Source: JBBQBM01 sp964554485
GTDB taxonomy: Bacteria; Patescibacteriota; Saccharimonadia; Saccharimonadales; JAGQMS01
Assembly (NCBI GenBank): GCA_964554485.1
Contig: CAZKOX010000006.1
Coordinates: 1-29,448 of the forward strand
Length of the DNA stretch: 29,448 nucleotides
Direction of reading: 5' to 3'
The translations under genes were made by a program, and so were the position numbers. This document shows positions 1 to 7,250 of this stretch, one piece after another. The notes beneath the pieces were generated by a model that worked only from the letters and a program-made list of their open reading frames with translations, had not been told where the DNA came from and ran no database searches. Positions within the stretch are counted from its first letter, which is position 1, and each line of letters starts with the position of its first letter.

Positions 1-653
1 AGCTCCTTAGTATTATTATCAAAAGCACCTCTTTTATTGAATATTATATTATTATTAAAGCCGATGTTAATGTTTCGCTTAAATCTTTTATAGATAGTCT
101 AAAACCTCTTGATACTGAAGAAGTAGCTACTCGGGTTGTTGGTTCGGGCGTGGGTACTATAACTGAGAATGACATCATTACCGCTGAAACAGCCAATGCT
201 ACGATCTATGGCTTCAATGTTGATTCTAGCTCAGCGATTATGCAACTTGCTTCGCGTCATAAGGTGATGATTAAAAACTACAAGGTTATCTATGAGTTAC
301 TTGATGACGTAAAGGCCGAGCTCAGTAAGCGGTTGCCATCAATTGTAGTCGACACAAATACCGGCCGATTAGTCATAAGAGGAGTTTTTAGAACTACTAA
401 CTCCGAGGTTATTTGCGGCGGTGAAGTTACTAAGGGAAAAATTACTATTCCTTCGTTGGCTCACCACTTGCGAGACGGAAAAGAGATCGAAACTGTTGAG
501 ATTTTGACATTAAAAAGCGGCCCGCAGGATACAAAAGAAGTCCCTGAGGGTGAAATGTGCGGCATGAGCTATAAGCCAGCTGACAAAGCCGATATTTTAG
601 AAGGCGACCATTTTGAATTCTTTACCAGAGAAGTCAAAGACCGTAGTTTATAG
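1..653 (+). CDS. infB: Translation initiation factor IF-2, C-terminal part (5' end outside window)
   Basis: The frame is open from base 3, giving about 216 residues before TAG. IF-2 is the GTPase that brings initiator fMet-tRNA to the 30S subunit. What is visible is the end of the protein. An IF-2 domain 3-like stretch has IIIKADVNVSL (family: LKADVQGSLEA), then SGVGTITENDI and IYGFNVDSSS, then NYKVIYELLDDVK. The fMet-tRNA-binding C2 domain follows, with VFRTTNSEVICGGEVTKGKI, the LRDGKEIE strand, and MCGMSYKPADKADILEGD before the end. The G domain and N terminus lie upstream of the window. A GTG at 150 could pass for a start, but homology runs unbroken through it. In many bacteria rbfA follows infB; here an unrelated charged protein does. 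Sure of the family; the extreme left edge (residues 1-16) is less conserved. Confidence 0.93.
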   Translation, partial: LLSIIIKSTSFIEYYIIIKADVNVSLKSFIDSLKPLDTEEVATRVVGSGVGTITENDIITAETANATIYGFNVDSSSAIMQLASRHKVMIKNYKVIYELLDDVKAELSKRLPSIVVDTNTGRLVIRGVFRTTNSEVICGGEVTKGKITIPSLAHHLRDGKEIETVEILTLKSGPQDTKEVPEGEMCGMSYKPADKADILEGDHFEFFTREVKDRSL

Positions 654-662
654 ATATTTACA

Positions 663-691
663 TTGACTATTCATTAAGCTTATGATAATGT
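663..691 (+). promoter_or_regulatory. Possible promoter before the 337-aa gene
   Basis: TTGACT (663-668) is a near-consensus -35. Possible -10 elements are GATAAT (684-689, spacer 15) or TAATGT (686-691, spacer 17). Neither is ideal. The gene that follows has no Shine-Dalgarno, only an A-rich leader. Confidence 0.35.
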
Positions 692-715
692 AGGTTTAAT
701 AAACAAAAACAAAAA

Positions 716-1729
716 ATGATAGATTTATTTCCAGGAAAAACGGCTGAAGGTCTTCAGGACAACATAGAATTTACAGAAGAAGATGAAAGAAAGATTCGCG
801 AAATGCTTATGGGTGTTGGTAGGGAGGCTGTTACCGGAAGCGGGATTATAATAATACCAGACTCCAGAAAAGAACTAAGTGAGCGACGGAAGTTAGTGCG
901 TTCTAAACGGGATAAGGGATTAAAGAGGGCACTAGATAGTAGACGTGCTTATGCGGATAAAACTAAAGCAGACTTGAAATTTGCCAAGAAGGGCTATAGC
1001 CGGTCTGTTAGAAAAGAATTAATCAAGGATGAGGCTCAAAGACTTGAGGCGCAGATAGTTAAAGAACGCGAAGCAACTGGTCGAATCAATAAAACGCCTA
1101 AACCTCTCCAAAAACGAAGCAAGTTATTTGGCAACATTGGTATTGCCTTAGAGCAAAAACACAATAATCGTAAATATATGCGTGAGTTAGATAGGGCTCG
1201 GGGTGATGCAAAGGCTTTTGCTAAGTTGTCGATTCGTCAAAGAGAGCAGTCAGCAAATAAAAACCTAAAAGACTTTGAATTAGCGCATCAGGAAGCAAAA
1301 GCAAGAAAAGCTCAAACGCAGTCAGCTCTGCTGAGATCAAAATTTCATCTTGACGGCAATAGAACGAACTTCATTTCTACTTATCGAGACATGCACCAAA
1401 CTCAAGAAGAAAGATTAGCAAGTATAAAGTCACGCAATGCTTTTGATATTGGTTATATGAATAAAGGTGGTTTTCAAAAAGAACGTATAGTTAGTGCGAA
1501 TAAAGGAATGAGTGAAGAAGCGCATCAACGTAGAGATGATTATTTTGCAGAATTAAGTAAGCCTACCGGAGAGCATGAGCCGGTAGTTGCCATAGAAAGC
1601 CCGCAGCCACTTGCGCCAAAACGAGGAGTCACTCCTAATACTTTTTCGACCGCTGAACCTTCAGTTTGGCCGGCTCCCGCTGGTGAGCCGGTAGAAGTTA
1701 TTGATCATAGACAAAAGAACTACGATTGA
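716..1729 (+). CDS. Hypothetical highly charged, probably coiled-coil protein (337 aa)
   Basis: I do not recognise this protein. It has no signal peptide or membrane segment, so it is probably cytoplasmic. Residues 20-30 are acidic (FTEEDERKIREM). From about residue 50 to 205 it is dominated by Lys, Arg, Glu, Gln and Ala with few hydrophobics, as in long alpha-helices or coiled coils, for example SERRKLVRSKRDKGLKRAL and KNLKDFELAHQEAKARKA. The last 60 residues are Pro-rich and look disordered (SPQPLAPKRG, WPAPAGEP). The start ATG follows an A-rich leader with no Shine-Dalgarno. It sits 62 bp after infB, in the slot where rbfA often lies, but shows no RbfA KH-domain features. Nucleic-acid or ribosome association is possible from charge alone; this is speculation. 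Confidence 0.75.
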   Translation: MIDLFPGKTAEGLQDNIEFTEEDERKIREMLMGVGREAVTGSGIIIIPDSRKELSERRKLVRSKRDKGLKRALDSRRAYADKTKADLKFAKKGYSRSVRKELIKDEAQRLEAQIVKEREATGRINKTPKPLQKRSKLFGNIGIALEQKHNNRKYMRELDRARGDAKAFAKLSIRQREQSANKNLKDFELAHQEAKARKAQTQSALLRSKFHLDGNRTNFISTYRDMHQTQEERLASIKSRNAFDIGYMNKGGFQKERIVSANKGMSEEAHQRRDDYFAELSKPTGEHEPVVAIESPQPLAPKRGVTPNTFSTAEPSVWPAPAGEPVEVIDHRQKNYD

Positions 1730-1752
1730 GATGTAGTTATTTGAGGTAGAAT
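1726..1752 (+). promoter_or_regulatory. Possible promoter of the DUF5663 gene
   Basis: TAGAAT (1747-1752) ends 6 nt before the ATG at 1759, with TTGAGA (1726-1731) upstream at a short 15-nt spacing. If used, the mRNA would be leaderless. A GAGGT at 1743-1747 could alternatively serve as a distant Shine-Dalgarno, so the reading is ambiguous. Confidence 0.3.
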
Positions 1753-1758
1753 TAAAAC

Positions 1759-2085
1759 ATGTATAAGTTAGACGATAATTTTTTAGCAGAAGTAGGGCTA
1801 GGCAGTCTACCGGCTCACGAAAAGCCGGAAATGATCCGGGATATCTATAACAAACTGGAACTTCGTGTTGGCATGTGTCTTGCAGAAAAGATGACAGATG
1901 CTCAGCTGGATGAGTTTGAAGGTCTTATTGATCAAAAAGACGACTCCGTTTCCTTGCGGTGGTTAGAGAGCAATTTCCCAGACTATAAACAGGTTGTGGC
2001 GGATGAACTCGAGAAATTGAAAAACGAGATAAAAGCCAGTGCACCACAAATACTTGCAGTCTTAAGTCAGCAGCAAGCCCAGTAG
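1759..2085 (+). CDS. DUF5663-type small protein (108 aa)
   Basis: A small acidic protein with no signal peptide or membrane segment. The pattern L-D-x-x-F-L-x-E-x-G-L at the N terminus, then YNKLELRVGMCLAEKMTDAQ, LDEFEGLID, RWLESNFPDYK and a helical tail (LEKLKNEIKASAPQILAVL) matches, from memory, the DUF5663 proteins common in CPR bacteria. Their function is unknown. The protein looks all-helical. It follows the 337-aa gene by 29 bp and may be co-transcribed or use its own promoter. Its last codons and stop form the left arm of the inverted repeat at 2077-2184. Confidence 0.75.
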   Translation: MYKLDDNFLAEVGLGSLPAHEKPEMIRDIYNKLELRVGMCLAEKMTDAQLDEFEGLIDQKDDSVSLRWLESNFPDYKQVVADELEKLKNEIKASAPQILAVLSQQQAQ

Positions 2086-2184
2086 TGAGCTTTCGTGACC
2101 ATCTATGCATCCATTTACTGTCCAGCGAATGATCTGAATGCTGAACCGCAAAAGGATGGACAGCTCGAAAGTCTACTACTGGGC
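2077..2184. repeat. Nested imperfect inverted repeat between convergent genes
   Basis: The left arm 2077-2095 and right arm 2166-2184 are reverse complements at 16 of 19 positions (GCCCAGTAGT, three mismatched bases, CTTTCG). A second pair lies inside: CTGTCCA (2118-2124) and TGGACAG (2157-2163). The left arm includes the last codons and stop of the DUF5663 gene; the right arm lies just beyond the fmt stop. The structure could form a long RNA hairpin and end transcription from both sides, or be a decayed mobile or duplicated sequence. There is no U-tract directly after the arms, so a classic intrinsic terminator is not evident. Confidence 0.6.
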
Positions 2185-2203
2185 AAATGCCACCCCAAGC
2201 GGC

Positions 2204-3148
2204 TTAGATTTGCAATTTGTTTTTATAACCAGCTAAAAACGCCGACGCTGGCATTTCTTTTTTGCCAAGAGGTTTGAGCTTATCAATGCATAGATAACCG
2301 CCGCCGCTGTTAATTTTTAGTATTCCGTCTTCAGTAGGGATCTCTATACTGCCTGGTTCTCCGGAACTGTCCGAGGTAATCGAGTGCGCTTGAGTAATAA
2401 TAACTTCGATAGAGCCTAGGGTTGTTCGGCTTTGTGGCCAACCGGCATAAGCTCGGATCTCACGCTCGATTTGAACTGCTGACTTATTCCAGTCAATCTG
2501 ACCATCGGTTTTTTCTATCTGATTGCAGTAGGTGGCTTCGCTATCGTTTTGGCCCTTCGGCTTTAAGCTACCATCGATTATTGAGGGTAGCTTATCTATA
2601 AGTAGTTTCTTGCCTATATCTAGTAGGCTTTCGGTCAACTCTTTCTTGGTCTCTCGGCCGTTTAAAGCTCTTTTCTCCTGCGCATAGACTGGTCCTGCGT
2701 CCATTTCTTTAACGAGTTGCATAACAGACACGCCAGTCTCGCTAGCGCCGTCTAGGATAGCCTGTTCGATCGGCGTCGACCCTCTATATTTTGGCAATAG
2801 AGAAGGGTGGATATTGACGATGCCTTTTGGAAATATATCAATAACGTCTTGAGGTACTATTTTTCCATACGCAACAAGCACACCTATGTCAGCTCCAAAC
2901 TCCCTTAATTCTGTAATTATTTCTATTGGTTTATCTGGTGTTAGAACTGGAATACCAGCAGCTTTAGCCACGATAGCGACCTCTAGTTCACGGACATTGC
3001 GCGATGATTTTGATTCGGTGTGGTGCGCGACTACCGTTACAACTTCATAATCAGCCTCAAGCAGAGCTTTTAATATCGTGCAATCGCTCTGGTAACCGCT
3101 GCTTAGGCGTTCATTCCCAAAGAAGACTATTTTTGATGTCTTTTTCAT
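2204..3148 (-). CDS. fmt: Methionyl-tRNA formyltransferase
   Basis: Transfers a formyl group from 10-formyl-tetrahydrofolate to Met-tRNAi, making the initiator fMet-tRNA. The N-terminal Rossmann-like domain opens with KIVFFGNERL, a variant of the usual FxGTPxFA. The catalytic Asn-His-Asp triad is visible as N112 and H114 in NIHPSLLPKYRG, and D150 in VKEMDAGP. The OB-fold C-terminal domain includes the AYAGWPQSRTTL segment. Length 314 aa is normal. I chose the ATG at 3148 because family members begin just before the first beta strand; an in-frame ATG at 3172 would add 8 residues. The gene overlaps the end of def by 38 nt, implying translational coupling. Def removes the formyl group that Fmt adds, so pairing them is functional as well as common in bacteria. 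Confidence 0.95.
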   Translation of the reverse strand: MKKTSKIVFFGNERLSSGYQSDCTILKALLEADYEVVTVVAHHTESKSSRNVRELEVAIVAKAAGIPVLTPDKPIEIITELREFGADIGVLVAYGKIVPQDVIDIFPKGIVNIHPSLLPKYRGSTPIEQAILDGASETGVSVMQLVKEMDAGPVYAQEKRALNGRETKKELTESLLDIGKKLLIDKLPSIIDGSLKPKGQNDSEATYCNQIEKTDGQIDWNKSAVQIEREIRAYAGWPQSRTTLGSIEVIITQAHSITSDSSGEPGSIEIPTEDGILKINSGGGYLCIDKLKPLGKKEMPASAFLAGYKNKLQI

Positions 3149-3686
3149 AGCTGAGTTTTTTGAGTTCACCATTTTTTTCTAAACAATAAAATGCATCTTT
3201 ATTATCCTTGATGTGGTCAACAAAGACTATGCCTTTAGTATGGTCTATTTCGTGTTGCAGAATTCTAGCCGGAAAACCCTCTAGTGTTATTCTAAAATCC
3301 TCACCCTTGAGGTTCTTTGCCTTAACTCTAATCTTTTCATAGCGTGGTACTTTTCCATAGATATCCTTAATACTTAAACAGCCTTCAAAGTCTTCGGTAA
3401 CCTTACCTTCATATTTTGTTATTTCAGGGTTAATAAATACCATAAAGGTTCGATCTTCTTTATTATCAAAATCATTCCGAACTATGACCACCTTCTTCAG
3501 CTCATTTATTTGAACAGCTGCAAGGGCAACGCCGACCTCATGGTCGCGATGATCTTCCCAATCTAGCAAGGCCTCCGACATAGAGGTCAGCAACTTATTT
3601 ATATCATCTGTGATATATCCGACCCGTTTTGAAACAGTTCTCAGGGAAGGATGGGGTAGGGTAATAATATCTTTAAGGCTCGCCAT
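3111..3686 (-). CDS. def: Peptide deformylase
   Basis: Metalloenzyme that removes the N-formyl group from nascent proteins. All three family motifs are present: motif 1 as GVALAAVQ (residues 52-59, with V-A where GxG-L is common), motif 2 as EGCLS (101-105, Cys103 binds the metal), and motif 3 as HEIDH (145-149, two metal His and the catalytic Glu146). Length 191 aa is typical. It lies 27 bp after priA and overlaps fmt at its 3' end, forming priA-def-fmt on the minus strand. A minus-strand TATACT (3703-3698) stands 11 nt before the ATG, and no Shine-Dalgarno is seen, so def may also have its own near-leaderless transcript. It serves the same N-terminal processing route as map at 7243. Confidence 0.96.
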   Translation of the reverse strand: MASLKDIITLPHPSLRTVSKRVGYITDDINKLLTSMSEALLDWEDHRDHEVGVALAAVQINELKKVVIVRNDFDNKEDRTFMVFINPEITKYEGKVTEDFEGCLSIKDIYGKVPRYEKIRVKAKNLKGEDFRITLEGFPARILQHEIDHTKGIVFVDHIKDNKDAFYCLEKNGELKKLSYEKDIKNSLLWE

Positions 3687-3697
3687 AACTTCAGAAG

Positions 3698-3726
3698 AGT
3701 ATAACAGCGTGGGCTAAGTTGATAAA
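3698..3726 (-). promoter_or_regulatory. Possible internal promoter for def-fmt
   Basis: Reading the minus strand, TTTATC (3726-3721), a 17-nt spacer, then TATACT (3703-3698). It overlaps the last codons of priA. The expected start of transcription lies about 4-5 nt before the def ATG. Confidence 0.4.
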
Positions 3727-5642
3727 GCATCAAGATCTACGGTCCATCCGCTGCCCAACAATTCACCAACCACAATTAAGTTACTTCGCTTCTTTGATTT
3801 TCCAATAATTTGCCACTCTACCTTGCCTGATCCTTGAAAACTCGGCATTGGTCCAAGTAGGTCAACGCGTAGTCCCCGGGCGCGGAGTTGCTGTTGGATT
3901 TTCTCAACAACCGTCTCAAGACCATCAGAAGTTTTACGTTTAATTCTATAAACAGCAATGAAAGTACTGGGTGGATAGTCGAATTTTTCACGGTCGATTA
4001 ATTCTTGTTCATAAAAAGATCTCCAGTCTTCCCGGGTAGCCCAATTGACCAGAGGGTCGTCAATGTCCGGAGTTTGAAGAAAAATTGTAGTTTCTTGATG
4101 TCCGCGCATCCCTCGGCCAATGACCTGATGGAGTAGTTGATAATAACATTCGTCTCCAAGATAGTCGCTTGATTGTCGCCTAGCGTCAATAACAACAACC
4201 GTCTCAAGAAGCGGAAGGTCTAACCCCTTGGCAACTAACTGAGTCCCGATAATTATCGAGGCTTTTCCGGATCTAATTGACTCCATCTTTTCTAGTACAT
4301 TCTCGCGAGTCACCGAATCGGTGTCGAGCCTAATGGTATTTTCACCAGGGAACAGCTTGTTACAATCTTCTTCAACGTATTTTGTACCAATCGACATGAG
4401 TTTTAAGCGGCCCTTATCAATTGGACAACTTGAATTCATGGCGTATTTTCGGTCGCAGTAATGACAGATCGCCAAGTGCTGATCCTTATGATAAACAAGA
4501 GTATGATCACAGACATCACAACGATGTTGCCAGCCGCAGGTGTCGCATTGAATCAAATGAGCCGTACCGCGCTTATTGAGCAGAAGCAGGGCTTGCTTGC
4601 CACCCTTTGTGCTTCTGCGGATGGCGTTAATAACATCGTCTGACAAGGTTTGATTCTTACTAAACAATCCTCGGTCTTTGGTGTTTATTATCTTAAAAGT
4701 ATTTCCAAGCTTTGAAGAAGTGGCCACCGGACGTTCTTTTAGGGAGACAATATTATATTTTTTATCTGTAGCAATCTTGTAGTCGGTGGTATTTGGTGTA
4801 GCGGAACCATAAATCAAGCTAGCGCCAAGTGCTTTTGTTAGAGTACCTGCGATGTGAAGCGAGGTGTAGTATGGCGCCTGTTGTTGTTTATAAGAAGTAT
4901 CGTGAGCTTCGTCGATAATAATAGCGCCAATCTTAGAGAGTGGTAGAAATAAAGCCGAACGCGGACCAATTACGACTAGCGGTACCTCAGAGTGATATGT
5001 TCCATACCAAATATCACGCCTAGCTGCCGGCGTGAGTAGTGAGTTATAGGTAATAACACCACTGATGTATTTTGTGATTGTTGACCTTAGTTGTTCTCCC
5101 AGGGCAATCTCTGGAACAAGTAAGATTACCGATTGGCCGTTTGAGAGGCATTCTTTAATCTTTTCTATATAAACAAGTGTTTTGCCGGTGCCGGTGTCAC
5201 CGTGAAGGATGGTAGTTGCCCTAGGGTGCTTAATGATTTCAGATATGGCGTCAGTTTGATCTGTCGTGAGTGGAGGGAGCTTAATGTTAGTTTCTGAAGA
5301 TTTAGGAAAAGCAGGAATCTGTTTCTTCAAGCTAGGTTCGCTAGGAGGCATAAACAGTCTTGCGACCGCTCCTTTGTCGAAAGGATAGTAGTCCATAGCC
5401 CATAACATTGTAGATAAATGGGCTGTTGAGAGCGTCTCAGCAAGAACTCTATCTATTGGTTTTGTCTTAAATCTTGGTTTCTCTGACTCATTTACTACAA
5501 CCCCAAGGACTTTTTTTGACCTTAATTTGACCACTACTAACTGACCTTTTTTACAGGGTTCAACAGAGGTATACGTAAAGACAGCCTGTCCTTTGGCGGA
5601 CGGACTGGCGACGGCTACTTCATAAAAATATGATTTTTGCAC
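3714..5642 (-). CDS. priA: Primosomal protein N', PriA helicase (642 aa)
   Basis: A 3'-to-5' DNA helicase that recognises stalled forks and starts reloading of the replicative helicase. The N-terminal 3'BD-like domain starts YFYEVAVASPSAKGQAVFTY. Walker A is GDTGTGKT, the DEAH box is IIIDEAHD, and motif VI is QVIGRGMRG. Between the helicase lobes lies the zinc-binding region: CDTC, CDVC, CHYC, then CPID, where the family has CPxC, so the eighth Cys ligand is replaced by Asp. At 642 aa it is shorter than E. coli PriA (732). The start is GTG at 5642, chosen because GAGGAG sits 8 nt upstream of it. It is divergent from the winged-helix gene across a 57-bp gap and leads the priA-def-fmt group. 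Confidence 0.95.
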   Translation of the reverse strand: MQKSYFYEVAVASPSAKGQAVFTYTSVEPCKKGQLVVVKLRSKKVLGVVVNESEKPRFKTKPIDRVLAETLSTAHLSTMLWAMDYYPFDKGAVARLFMPPSEPSLKKQIPAFPKSSETNIKLPPLTTDQTDAISEIIKHPRATTILHGDTGTGKTLVYIEKIKECLSNGQSVILLVPEIALGEQLRSTITKYISGVITYNSLLTPAARRDIWYGTYHSEVPLVVIGPRSALFLPLSKIGAIIIDEAHDTSYKQQQAPYYTSLHIAGTLTKALGASLIYGSATPNTTDYKIATDKKYNIVSLKERPVATSSKLGNTFKIINTKDRGLFSKNQTLSDDVINAIRRSTKGGKQALLLLNKRGTAHLIQCDTCGWQHRCDVCDHTLVYHKDQHLAICHYCDRKYAMNSSCPIDKGRLKLMSIGTKYVEEDCNKLFPGENTIRLDTDSVTRENVLEKMESIRSGKASIIIGTQLVAKGLDLPLLETVVVIDARRQSSDYLGDECYYQLLHQVIGRGMRGHQETTIFLQTPDIDDPLVNWATREDWRSFYEQELIDREKFDYPPSTFIAVYRIKRKTSDGLETVVEKIQQQLRARGLRVDLLGPMPSFQGSGKVEWQIIGKSKKRSNLIVVGELLGSGWTVDLDALST

Positions 5643-5671
5643 TTTACAGACTCCTCATCTATTCCTATAAT
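5643..5671 (+). promoter_or_regulatory. Strong promoter of the winged-helix gene
   Basis: TTTACA (5643-5648), exactly 17 nt, TATAAT (5666-5671). Transcription would start near 5678. On the other strand the same gap holds TATATT with a TTACCT about 18 nt upstream, a plausible priA promoter, so the two promoters overlap face to back. Confidence 0.8.
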
Positions 5672-5676
5672 ATACG

Positions 5677-5691
5677 TTGTTCGAATAACAA
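5677..5691. promoter_or_regulatory. Inverted repeat, candidate operator
   Basis: TTGTT, 5 nt, AACAA, with a central TTCGAA. It lies at the expected start of transcription of the winged-helix gene and within the divergent promoter region of priA. That is where an autoregulator would bind. Function is inference. Confidence 0.4.
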
Positions 5692-5699
5692 TAGGTAAG

Positions 5700-5981
5700 A
5701 TGTTAGATACATTTATTACATCACGAGTGAGGCGGAAGATTGTTGTGGTCTACGCAAAGTACCCTGACTTTAAGACACATGTTAGGGGTCTTGCTAAGCT
5801 TATCAAAGAAGACGCCGGGAATATACAGCGCGAATTAAAGCGCCTTGAGAAGGTTGGCTTTCTACACTCTGAAAAACAGGCAAACACTAAGGTTTATTTT
5901 ACAAATAAACAGTTTGCGATATTAAAAGAACTTCAAGGTATCGTTGTTAAGTCACAAAAAGTGACCAAAAGAACCAATTAA
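5700..5981 (+). CDS. Small winged-helix DNA-binding protein (ArsR/MarR-like)
   Basis: A 93-aa protein with the layout of a single winged helix-turn-helix domain: helix 1 (TSRVRRKIVVVYAKYP), helices 2-3 (VRGLAKLIKEDAGNIQRELK, where the second is the recognition helix), then the beta wing (GFLHSEKQANTKVYFTN) and a basic tail. The pattern RELKRLEKVGFL is typical of ArsR-like regulators. No metal-binding Cys pair is present, so a metal sensor is unlikely. I chose the ATG at 5700 rather than a further upstream codon because the promoter at 5643-5671 would start transcription near 5678, and AGGTAAG lies just before it. The inverted repeat at 5677-5691 suggests autoregulation and perhaps control of priA. 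The ligand and regulon are unknown. Confidence 0.8.
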   Translation: MLDTFITSRVRRKIVVVYAKYPDFKTHVRGLAKLIKEDAGNIQRELKRLEKVGFLHSEKQANTKVYFTNKQFAILKELQGIVVKSQKVTKRTN

Positions 5982-5986
5982 TAAAC

Positions 5987-6022
5987 TTGTCATTGCAGAA
6001 ATTAACAGATTAGGATAAGATA
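5987..6022 (+). promoter_or_regulatory. Possible promoter of the rpsU operon
   Basis: Two overlapping readings: TTGTCA (5987-5992) with TAGGAT (6011-6016) at 18 nt, or TTGCAG (5993-5998) with TAAGAT (6017-6022) at 18 nt. The second places the start of transcription very near the ATG at 6031. Confidence 0.4.
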
Positions 6023-6030
6023 AAGCCAAT

Positions 6031-6246
6031 ATGATTCAAGTAACTAAAAAAGACAAGGCCGAGTCAACCGAAAGTTTAATTCGACGTTTTACTCGCAAGG
6101 TCCAGCAATCTGGAATGCTAATTACCGCTAAAGAGAACCAATACTTCGAAAAGCCAATTAGCAAACGCGAAAGACGAATTAAAGCCATTTCTCGTCGTGC
6201 CAGGCGAGCTGAAAAAGTTAAGAGACTAAAACTCGGATTAAAATAA
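6031..6246 (+). CDS. rpsU: Ribosomal protein S21
   Basis: A small, very basic 30S protein that sits near the anti-Shine-Dalgarno end of 16S rRNA. The family pattern is clear: IQVTKKDKAESTESLIRRF, RKVQQSGML, then YFEKPISKRERR and a Lys/Arg-rich tail. Length 71 aa is normal. It is followed after 3 nt by yqeY, the rpsU-yqeY order found in many bacteria. The upstream sequence has only a distant AGGAT, so initiation may not depend on a strong Shine-Dalgarno. Confidence 0.95.
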   Translation: MIQVTKKDKAESTESLIRRFTRKVQQSGMLITAKENQYFEKPISKRERRIKAISRRARRAEKVKRLKLGLK

Positions 6247-6249
6247 ACC

Positions 6250-6699
6250 ATGCTTGAGCGGCTTAACCAAGATATCAAGGCCGCACTCCTGGGGGGTGAC
6301 AATGTTACCGTAGATGCACTACGGTTTATTAAGAATTCACTAGATAATATAGCCAAGCAAAAAGGCTCCGAACTAACAGATCAAGAAGTTGTTACAACTC
6401 TGCGAAAAGAGCTAAAAAAACGCGAGGAAGCAGCAGAGCTGTTTAGCAAGGGCGGAAATTCAGCAGCAGCTGAAAAAGAGCATCGAGAAGCTAGTCTGAT
6501 AAAAACATACTTGCCAGACGAAACTTCTGAAGATGAAATCACTGCAAAAATAAAAGCACTAATAAGCGAAAATAATATTCCAATTTCTATGAGCTCAATG
6601 GGACAAGTAATGACGCTAGCCAAGCAAAATCTTGGTGACAGCGCTGATCCATCGGTTATTGCAAGGGTGGCCAGTCAGCTGCTAAAGAGTGGTCAATGA
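6250..6699 (+). CDS. yqeY: YqeY-like protein (GatB/YqeY domain)
   Basis: A 149-aa all-helical protein of the GatB/YqeY family, related to the tail domain of the tRNA-dependent amidotransferase subunit GatB. Family hallmarks are the N-terminal ALRFIKNSLDN helix, the ELKKREEAAELFSKGG segment, REASLIKTYLPDETSEDEI (family: LxxYLPxQLSExEI), and the SSMGQVMTLAKQ helix (family: MGxVMxxLK). The exact role is not known; tRNA binding is suspected from the GatB relation. It begins 3 nt after the rpsU stop with no Shine-Dalgarno, so it probably depends on reinitiation. It ends in an ATGA overlap with adk. Confidence 0.92.
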   Translation: MLERLNQDIKAALLGGDNVTVDALRFIKNSLDNIAKQKGSELTDQEVVTTLRKELKKREEAAELFSKGGNSAAAEKEHREASLIKTYLPDETSEDEITAKIKALISENNIPISMSSMGQVMTLAKQNLGDSADPSVIARVASQLLKSGQ

Positions 6700-7250
6700 T
6701 TATAGTTGTTGGATTAGCTGGTTCGGGCAAGAGTACGCAATGTCAAATGCTCGAGGAGGCCGGTCGTTACAACTGGCTGTCTGTAGGTCAACTACTTCGC
6801 AACAAAATTACCGACTACAAGCAAAAAGCCATAATTGAAAGCGGTGATATTTTAGATGACGAGACAGTACTACCTCTGATCTTAGAAGAAATTGAAACCC
6901 GCCGACAGGATAGCGACAAAGAACTGATCTTGGACGGTTTTCCAAGAACTCTGCCTCAAGGTAGGTGGCTTCTTGAGCTGGCAAATAAAGAAGAAATCAC
7001 TATATCGAGGGTTATAAATATTAGAGCAAGCGACAAAACTACCAAGCCTCGTCTTCTAAAAAGAGGTCGAACCGATGATCACGAAGCGGCGATCAACGAA
7101 CGTTTTAACGAATATGAGAACCAAATATTACCAATATTAGAGTATTTTCGAAGCAAAAATATTTCGATATCGGAGGTAAACGGCGAGAATGATCCGGAGG
7201 TTGTGCATAAGGATATTTTAAGCGCGCTCGGGGAGGTGATAAATGGCTAG
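6696..7250 (+). CDS. adk: Adenylate kinase-like nucleoside monophosphate kinase
   Basis: Catalyses phosphoryl transfer between ATP and AMP (or a similar NMP). The P-loop is GLAGSGKST (residues 6-14), the NMP-binding region includes LSVGQLLRNKI and the ESGDILDDETV segment, and DGFPRT (80-85) is the adenylate kinase signature. The LID is short (KRGRTDDHEAAINERF), without the Cys zinc site of long adenylate kinases. At 184 aa it is a short-form enzyme. The start shares ATGA with the yqeY stop. It overlaps map by 8 nt. The adk-map pair is kept from the usual secY-adk-map-infA order, but secY is not here. Base specificity (AMP versus another NMP) cannot be read with certainty. Confidence 0.88.
   Translation: MIIVVGLAGSGKSTQCQMLEEAGRYNWLSVGQLLRNKITDYKQKAIIESGDILDDETVLPLILEEIETRRQDSDKELILDGFPRTLPQGRWLLELANKEEITISRVINIRASDKTTKPRLLKRGRTDDHEAAINERFNEYENQILPILEYFRSKNISISEVNGENDPEVVHKDILSALGEVING

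Noticed and set aside
150..653. GTG at 150 as the start of a 167-aa gene
   Set aside because: The frame is open from the window edge and IF-2 homology runs through the GTG, so it is an internal Val codon of infB.
5637..5699. Upstream start for the winged-helix gene giving 114 aa
   Set aside because: It would begin before the promoter at 5643-5671; the ATG at 5700 has an AGGTAAG in front and starts at the folded domain.
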